Positions 57,103 to 64,000 of a stretch of 64,000 nt of DNA are shown piece after piece. Numbering within the stretch: position 1 is the first letter of the stretch; every line of letters begins with the position of its first letter. This DNA comes from Datisca glomerata (lineage: Eukaryota > Streptophyta > Magnoliopsida > Cucurbitales > Datiscaceae): the NCBI GenBank assembly GCA_003255025.1, contig QANY01008739.1, positions 310,001-374,000 on the forward strand, written 5' to 3'. The notes beneath the pieces were generated by a model. It saw only the letters and a program-made list of their open reading frames with translations. It was not told the DNA's origin and searched no databases. The translations under genes and the position numbers were made by a program.

Positions 57103-59258
57103 GTGTCTTTGTCACATTAGCCTAGACAAGATTAAAAGACTCGCAAATGATAGTCCATTGCAAACCTTAAGTGTGGGATCACTATTCACATGCGAATCTT
57201 GCATAGAAGGAAAAATGTCCACGAGACCCTTTTCAGCGAACGGTGAAAGATCCACTCAATGCCTCGAAACTCGTACATAGTGATGTATGTGAGATATTGA
57301 ATATGGAAGCAAGATGAGGTTATGAATATTTTGTAATCTTCACAGATGATTACTCACATTTTTTACCTAGCCTCTGTCCGGCCGATCATTCCATGTTTAT
57401 CTAATACGTCAAAAGTATGAAACCTTTGAAAAGTTCAAAGAGTACAATGATATGGTTAAAAAGCTATTAGAGAAACAAATCGAAACTTACAGCACCAAAC
57501 ACTCCATAATAGAATGGTATGTCAAATAGAATGAATCGATCTCTATTGGATATGGTTTGATCCATGATAAGTTACTCATCCCTCCTGAGTTCGTTCTGGA
57601 GATATGCCTTGAAAATAATGACATATATTCTGAATCAAGTTCCGTAAAAAATGGTGCCTAGTATACCATATGATGGAGTGGCTGAAATTCGTCTGTAAAC
57701 AACATAAGGATATGGGGATTCCTGGCACACATTCTGAGATCGAAGACATGTAAGTTGGTCAGTCTATCAAAATTATACCTATTTGTAGGATATTCAAAGG
57801 GACCAAAGGGATATGTCTTTTATAGTCCAATCGACAAGAAAACATTCGTGAGCACGAATGCGCATTTTCTTGAAGATGACTACATAAGAAGTGTGAAGTT
57901 GAGAAGCACACTTGTGCTAGAGGAATTATTGAGTAGGAAGACACCGACTTCATAATCAGGACTTATTTTCGATTCAATAATGGAGGAACCACAGCAGGAG
58001 CTGAAGTCTACGGTGCCTCGACGTAATGGGAGGGTTGTGAGATAACCTGATAGGTACATGTCTTAAGGAGATGCTTTAAAGGAAAACTCAGCTCAGGATC
58101 ATGATGAGCATGTTTCCTCCTCGCAGGCCATAACTGGTCCTGAAGTAAACCTATGGCAAGACGCCATGAACGTCGAGATACAATCGATGTACTCGAACAT
58201 AGTTTGGAAGCTTGTAGATCCTCCTGAAGGGGTAAAACTCGTAGGGTGTAAATGGATTTATAAGAAAAAGAGAGCTCTGGATAGGACAGTAGAGACATTC
58301 AAAGCTAGGCTTATAGTAAAGGGTTACATCCGAAAGGAATGCATTGACTATGTAGATACCTTCTCGTCGGTGGCCATTCTTAAATCCATCTGTATCCTCA
58401 TGTCCATTGCCGCTGCCCTCCATTCAGATTTCTTTTCTTAATGGTAATCTTGAAGAGCGCATTTATATGGCTCAACCGGGCGGGTTCATGGAGAAAGGTC
58501 AAGGGGGTAAGGTTTGTGAACTGTTGAAATCCATTTATGTACTTAAGTAAGCATCACGTTTGTGGAATATCAAGTTTGACAAAACTATCAAGAACTTAAG
58601 TTTTGAGCAATTAGTAGATGAACCATGTGTGTATAAGCTGATACACGAAGGGAAGGTGGTTTTTCTGATTTTGTACGTACATGATAATCTGCTCATTGGG
58701 AATGATGTAGAAAAATTATCTGATATCAAGATTTGACTTGAAAATTAATTTAATATGAATGATCTTAGAGAATTTTTCTTTGTCCTAGGTATTCATATCT
58801 TTCGGGATCGGAAGAACAGACAATTGACATTGTCTCAAGTATCTTATATCGATACGGTGATTGATCGCTTCGGCATGCAAGACTCCAAGAAGGGATATCT
58901 TCCCTCTAGGCATGGAGTCAACATCTCCAAGGAGCAGTCTCCTATGACTTCTCAAGAAGATGAAGACATGAGAATGATTCTCTATACCTCAGCCGTAGGA
59001 ATTCTCATGTATGCAATACTTTGCGCTAGGCCAGATATTTACTACACCGTGGGGCGTGGTAAATTGTTTCGAATCTAATCGTGGACTTGAGCATTGGAAT
59101 CCTATCAAGCATATCCTCAATTAACTTAGAAGAACGAGGAACTGCATGCTTGTGTATTCAGGTACTGACCTAAATATAATGGGTTATACTGACTCTAATT
59201 TCCAAGAGAACAAATATTTCAGGAGGTCCACTTCAGGATCGATGTTCATCTAATCAAG
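57103..59258 (+). pseudogene. Pol remainder of Copia family B (integrase, RT, partial RNase H)
   Basis: It continues the pre-integrase domain with CHISLDKIKRLANDSPLQTL and CESCIEGKMSTRPFSANGER. The integrase is badly broken; its C-terminal part (57755-57955) reads LFVGYSKGPKGYVFYSPIDK. RT has VGCKWIYKKKRALDRTVETF, KARLIVKGYIRKECIDYVDT and a catalytic motif read as YVHD (LILYVHDNLLIGND) in place of YVDD. It ends in RNase H (GYTDSNFQ, RRSTSGSMF), where Gypsy sequence begins. Stops and frameshifts are frequent. Confidence 0.8.
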
Positions 59259-61832
59259 AATAAGTATCTGTTACCGCGCATTGAGGATTTGTTCGATCAA
59301 CTTCAGGGATCATGAGTATTCTCTAAGATTGATTTAAGATTAGGATACCATCGGCTCAGGATTCAAAATGAGGATATTTCTAAGAGAGCGTTTCACACTC
59401 GTTTCAGCCATTACGAGTTTGTAGTGATGTCGTTTGGATTAACTAACGCTCTGGCAGCCTTTATGGATTTAATGAATAGGGTGTTCAAGGAGTACCTGGA
59501 TTCTTTTGTGATTGTCTTTATTGATGATATTTTGGTGTACCCTAGATCGGAGGCCGAACATATGAATCATCTCAGGATTATTTTGCAAACATTAAGGACA
59601 CACCAATTATATGTCAAATTCTAGAAGTGTGAGTTTTGGCTTCAGCAAGTGTCATTCCTTGGTCATGTGGTATCTCAAGATGGAATCTCGGTTGACCCAT
59701 CTAAGATTGAAGCAGTGCTTAACTGGCCCCAACCGATAAATGTTTGGGAAGTTCACAGTTTTCTGGGTTTAGTAGGATATTACAGAAGGTTTGTTGAAGG
59801 TTTTTCAAAGATTGTTGTCCCACTTACTCAGTTGACTAGGAAGAATGCCACCTTTTCTTGGACGGCTGAGTGTGAGAACTATTTTCAGAGCCAAATTAGT
59901 GATAGCACAAGTGTTGACCATTCCAGATGGTAAAAGCGATTTTGTGATTTACAGTGATGCTTCTAAAAGAGGTTTGGGTTGCGTTTTGATGCAACAGGGA
60001 AAGGTCATAACATATGCATCTCGTCAGCTCAAGCCCTATGAACAAAATTATCCTACTCATGATTTGGAGTTGGCTGCAGTTGTTTTTGCATTCTATATCT
60101 GGAGACATTATTTGTATGGCTGTAAGTGTCAGATTTACACAGATCATAAGAGCCTTAAGTACCTTTTCACTCAAAAAGAACTTAACATGAGGCAACGTCG
60201 TTGGTTGGAATTGGTGAAGGATTATGACTGCGAGATCATTTATCACCCAGGAAAGGCAAATGTAGTGGCTGATGTCTTAAGTAAAAAATAAGCTCATTCA
60301 GCAACTCTTATTACTTCTCAAGGATATATCTTGGAGGATTTGGAACGTGCTGAGATTCAAGTGTTGCTGAAGGATACTACAGCACAACTAGCCCAACTCA
60401 CAGTTCAACCATCGTTACAACAGCGTATTATTGATGCACAGAACTAAGACTCGGAGTTGCTTCTGACTTGTAGTGAAGTGGGTTCAGACAAAAGACAAAG
60501 GGTTTGAAATTAGTGACGATTCAGCTCTTCGCTTTCATGGCAGACTATGTGTTCCTAAACATGCATGAATTTCTCACGAAGGCTCATAGTTCACCATACA
60601 CTATCCACCCTGGCAGTCCTAAGATGTATCACGATTTAAAGTTACGTTATTGGTGGAATGGTATGAAACGTGACATTGCTGAGTTTATTAGTAAGTGTTT
60701 GGTGTGTCAGCAGATCAAGGCTCAAAGACAGCGACCATCTGGGGTTTTACAACCTTTAAGTATTCCTGAATGGAAGTGGGAACATGTAACAATGGATTTC
60801 ATTTTGGTGCTACCGAGAACGGTAAAGGGTTTTAACTCCATTTGGGTTATGGTGGACCGTCTTACCAAGTCTGCACACTTTTTGCCTGGTAAGACTACTT
60901 TTTCAATTGAGGATAGAGCTCGGTTATATGTTCGTAAGATTGTTCGAATTCATGGGGTTCCGGTGTCTATAGTGTCTGATCGGGATCCACGGTTCACCTC
61001 AAACTTTTGGCAGAGTCTACAAAAAGCTTTGGGAACATAGTTGAATTTTAGTACGGCTTTTCATCCGCAATCTGATGGGCAATCTGAGCGAACAATTCAG
61101 ACATTAGAAGATATGCTTCGGGCTTGTGTCTTGGATTTCTCTAGTATTTAGGACGCACATTTGGCACTCGTGGAGTTTGCTTATAATAATAGTTATCAGA
61201 CGACGATTGGTATGGCTCCGTTTGAGGCACTTTATGAAAAGAAATGTCGGTCGTCGGTTCATTAGGATGAAGTTGGCGAACGAAAGCTTTTGGGCCCTGA
61301 CTTGGTTCAGTCCATGAATGAAGCTATTCAAAAAATCAGAGATAAAATGAAGACCGCTCAGAGTAGGAAAAAGAGTTACGCAGATGTCAGGAGGAAGGAT
61401 CTCGAATTTGAAGTGGGTGATCATGTGTTTCTCAAAGTTGCCCCATTGAAGGGTGTTATGCGTTTTGATCGCAAGGGGAAGCTGAGTCCCAGATTTATTG
61501 GCCTGTTTGAGATTTTGGATCGTATTGGTCCCTTGGCATACCGACTCGCTTTACCGCCAACTCTTTCAAGCGTTCATAATCTGTTTCACGTCTCGATGCT
61601 TTGCAAATACGTGTCTGACCCAATGCATGTCATTGATTTTAAACCTCTGCAAGTACGTGATGATCTCACTTATGAGGAGAAGCCAATCAGAGTTCTAGAC
61701 CGTAGGAAACAAACTCTTTGCAATAGAACGGTTCAACTAGTCAAGATTCTTTGGAGAGATCATCGGATCGAGGAAGCAATATGGGAACGAGAAGCTGAGA
61801 TACGTGTCAAGTATCCAGATTTATTCCTGTAA
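59259..61832 (+). pseudogene. Gypsy (Tekay/Del-like) pol, 5'-truncated
   Basis: It starts mid-RT with NKYLLPRIEDLFDQLQG, then [33 protein letters not shown] and FIDDILVY (variant of FVDDIL). RNase H (59930-60290) has [18 protein letters not shown] and VVADVLSKK. Integrase follows: the zinc region is partly broken ([16 protein letters not shown]), and the core has [33 protein letters not shown] and [22 protein letters not shown]-terminal GPY-type block (PRFIGLFEILDRIGPLAYRL) and a chromodomain-like tail (IEEAIWEREAEIRVKYPDLF) follow, as in Tekay/Del chromoviruses. Stops occur at about 59623, 60290, 61040 and 61150. Gag, protease and the RT start are absent. Confidence 0.85.
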
Positions 61833-61875
61833 GGTATTTTCCTTTTGGGGACGAAAGTTTTTAAGGAGAGGAGAA

Positions 61876-62135
61876 TGTAATACCCAAGTATTTAATAAAG
61901 GGTATTTTTATAATTTAGAACTCACTCACACCATATATGCACTTACACCATAAACCACCCTATTTGTTTCCTTTGCGTTCTCTCTTAACAATTTTCCCCC
62001 AAATCTCTCTTTTGTTATCTCAAGCTAATCTTTGTAATCACCTACAACTCTTTCACCCCTTTTTATATTACTGCACATCTCTACTTCATCTAGTTTCTTC
62101 TTCATCAATTATCCTCCATTAATCAAGGTATGATT

Positions 62136-62170
<35 letters not shown>

Positions 62171-63657
62171 CCTCTTCTTCGTCTCCCTTTTCTATTTTTC
62201 CCCTTCTTTTGAACCGGTTCATCTAAACCCGACCGGTTCATTCAGACCAGATCTGGCTAAACTAGTTAGGCCAGACCGGACCGGGCTGAATCGACTCGGT
62301 CAGACTAGACCAGTTCAACCCGACTAGACCGAATCGGGCCCAAACAGCTGAACTGAACCAATTTAGACCACCCCGAACCTTGTTGAACCGTTTTAAACCA
62401 TTTGATAATTTCACCCTATGTGGCTTCCATCTGTTCCCAACCTCGCTTAGTTATTTAAATAATTGTAGATATTATATGAATTTGTTGTGATATAGGATCT
62501 TTGGATTTCAGGTCATTAGTCACTGAATTTAATTCGTAGAAAATCTAAGTAAGTGGATTTACATAATAATTCGGTTCATATATTATAAGTGTAGAATATA
62601 TAATGTGAAATTGTTTTATTATTTTTTTAAGTTCAATCTTATGATCAAGTATTTTATTTGTTTTCCATATTATGATGAAATTATTTACCATGTTATGTAT
62701 GATTATATTTTGAGTTATACATGTAGTAGTTATGTGTTTATGTTCATGAACAAGTTATATGTTTACTTATGTATATGTGATAACGTGAAATATGAATATT
62801 AATTCAAATAAAAAGTGATAAGTAAACAAGAAATAGACTTAGTCATGTCCCTTGGTTATCAAGTAACCATATTGTTCACGTCATGTTATCAAGTTATACA
62901 ATTGAGTGTCACCATGTTCATGTTAGCGTCCTTGAGTTCAGATAACCTTAAGTGACATCAAGTTTCAGGACACACAATCTATCATGTTCACATTCATGTT
63001 ACAAGTTCAAGTTCAAGTTGTGAAACAGTTCTGATTAGGTTGTTAATTGAGAGATATGTCTAGTCGAATTATGATCAAGCAAGTATAAGTATTGGCATGT
63101 ATAAGTACAAGTTCAAGTTATATGTTAATCATGAATCGATGTATTTTTACAAGTATTTTATGTGACCTGTGAACGTGCGAAATAAATTTGCATGAGTTAT
63201 ATGTTTACATTTATGTCATGTGAAACTCATTAGTATGTGAATTTACTTACTGAGTATTTTTATATTCACCCCTCATAGATGATTGTGTTGTAGATGATGG
63301 TGAGCAGCAGGAGTGAGGGACTGTCATAACAAGTATGATTATGATTTTCAAATTTAATTATGACTTCAGTTGACTTTAGTTATTTCATATATTTATGAAT
63401 ATATATGTTTAATCTTTCATATCATATGAATTTTCGTGCTTCACTTTATTACAATTTAATGAATCATTTATTTCAGTTTAATGAGCTAATATTATTTTAA
63501 AATAATTTTTATACTTCCGCTATTTAAGGTTAAAAATTAGGGTAAAATTAGGGTTTTCAATTTGAGGATTTTCTCAAATTAGGGTTTTAATTGAATTAGA
63601 AAATTTTAAAATCTTAAAGTTTCAAGCATGTTTAACCATAAAAAATCGGGGTGTTAT
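61876..63657 (+). repeat. 3' LTR of the Tekay-like Gypsy element
   Basis: It follows the purine-rich AAGGAGAGGAGAA and begins TGTAATACCCAAG. The end is placed at GGGGTGTTAT, which mirrors the start (TGTAATACCC), typical for this group. It contains a (TC)n run and a CCGGTTCA/GACCGG-rich stretch at 62210-62400. No 5' LTR is in the window. Confidence 0.75.
62137..62169 (+). repeat. (TC)n microsatellite
   Basis: About 16 TC units inside the Gypsy LTR. Confidence 0.95.
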
Positions 63658-63658
63658 G

Positions 63659-63775
63659 GATGACACCCCATGAGTGACAGAATACATGAACATATGACAT
63701 CTTGTGTGTGACGAAAACTTGAACAGATGGCACCCTATTTGTATAACGGAATAAACGTGAACAATATGATTTCTT
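63659..63775 (+). repeat. Minisatellite, about three 33-38 bp units
   Basis: Units run from GATGACACCCCATGAGTGAC through TATGACATCTTGTGTGTGAC to GATGGCACCCTATTTGTATA, each ending in a TGAACA-like motif. They lie immediately after the Gypsy LTR. Confidence 0.65.
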
Positions 63776-64000
63776 ATTAACTAAGGGAAGCACTCTAGGT
63801 CATATCTCCCTTAATTGTCACTTGACCTAGTTTAGTTTCACAATTCGCAAAATCCAATGCATGTTAATGACTGGTCATATCACTCACGTGTAAGCATATA
63901 ATGCATACTCGTACATATAACAAAATCAAACATGATAACCATACTAACATATAATCGGTCATACCCAAATAGATATTTCATGATAATCATATTAATAATT
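63776..64000. other. Unassigned sequence
   Basis: No gene or repeat recognised up to the window edge. Confidence 0.5.

Larger units (their letters stand above)
41255..59258 (+). mobile_element. Copia family B element, interrupted by family A
   Basis: 5' LTR, PBS, leader, gag with zinc knuckle and part of pre-integrase lie before 45994. Integrase, RT and part of RNase H lie after 57102. The interrupting element is bounded by GCGTC/GTGTC, and removing it joins LWHLRL to CHISLDKIKRL in frame. The 3' end is lost where a Gypsy element begins at about 59259; no 3' LTR is in the window. Confidence 0.85.

Overview
This is nuclear DNA of a flowering plant, most likely a dicot. The evidence is an intron-split ubiquitin-eL40 fusion gene with plant-type exon layout, plant Copia, Gypsy (Tekay/chromovirus-like and Athila/Tat-like), Mutator-like, hAT, SINE and Helitron-type sequences, and AT-rich intergenic DNA. 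I cannot name the species. Only two host protein genes are intact by eye: ubiquitin-ribosomal protein eL40 (22001-24088, minus) and an ABHD11-like alpha/beta hydrolase (25707-38559, minus). There is one tRNA-Leu(UAG) (38645-38724, minus) and a decayed sorting-nexin-1-like fragment (39708-39985, minus). Nearly everything else is transposable elements inserted into one another.

Layout. (1) 1-4149: a minus-strand Copia family A 5' LTR with primer-binding site and leader; its LTR carries a short hAT-like insertion. (2) 4150-6161: AT-rich DNA with a Helitron-like 3' end and a tandem duplication around (ATT)n/(TA)n. (3) 6162-19344: a 13.2 kb Mutator-like element (MULE) with ~95 bp terminal inverted repeats and a perfect 9 bp target duplication, AATTTAATA. 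It holds the N-terminal part of a MuDR-type transposase (plus) and a DUF1985/Ulp1-like gene (minus). Three arrays hold about 40 copies of a short palindrome, CTACTTGAA-N3-TTCAAGTAG. A solo LTR of Copia family B and a gag-protease-only Athila-like retrotransposon are inserted inside it. (4) 19354-21850: TE debris. (5) 22001-38724: the host gene island. Intron 3 of the hydrolase gene is swollen to 11.15 kb by an antisense 10.2 kb Copia element (target duplication CTACG), which itself holds a second truncated Copia and a 760 bp hAT-type insertion. (6) 38725-41254: fragments, MITEs and the sorting-nexin relic. (7) 41255-59258: Copia family B, interrupted in its pre-integrase domain by a full Copia family A element (45994-57102), whose 3' LTR carries a 1032 bp hAT-type element. 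(8) 59259-63657: a 5'-truncated Tekay-like Gypsy element with its 3' LTR, then a minisatellite.

Relations. The ubiquitin and hydrolase genes are ordinary nuclear genes with consensus splice sites, and the hydrolase still splices in frame across the TE-filled intron (predicted 331 residues). The retroelement genes all carry stops or frameshifts. The most unusual signal is the MULE: the palindrome arrays lie at both subterminal ends and between its two genes, and the copies are spaced at about 31, 42, 52 or 62 bp, close to whole helical turns. All coordinates were read by hand; element borders supported by target duplications are firm, other borders are approximate.
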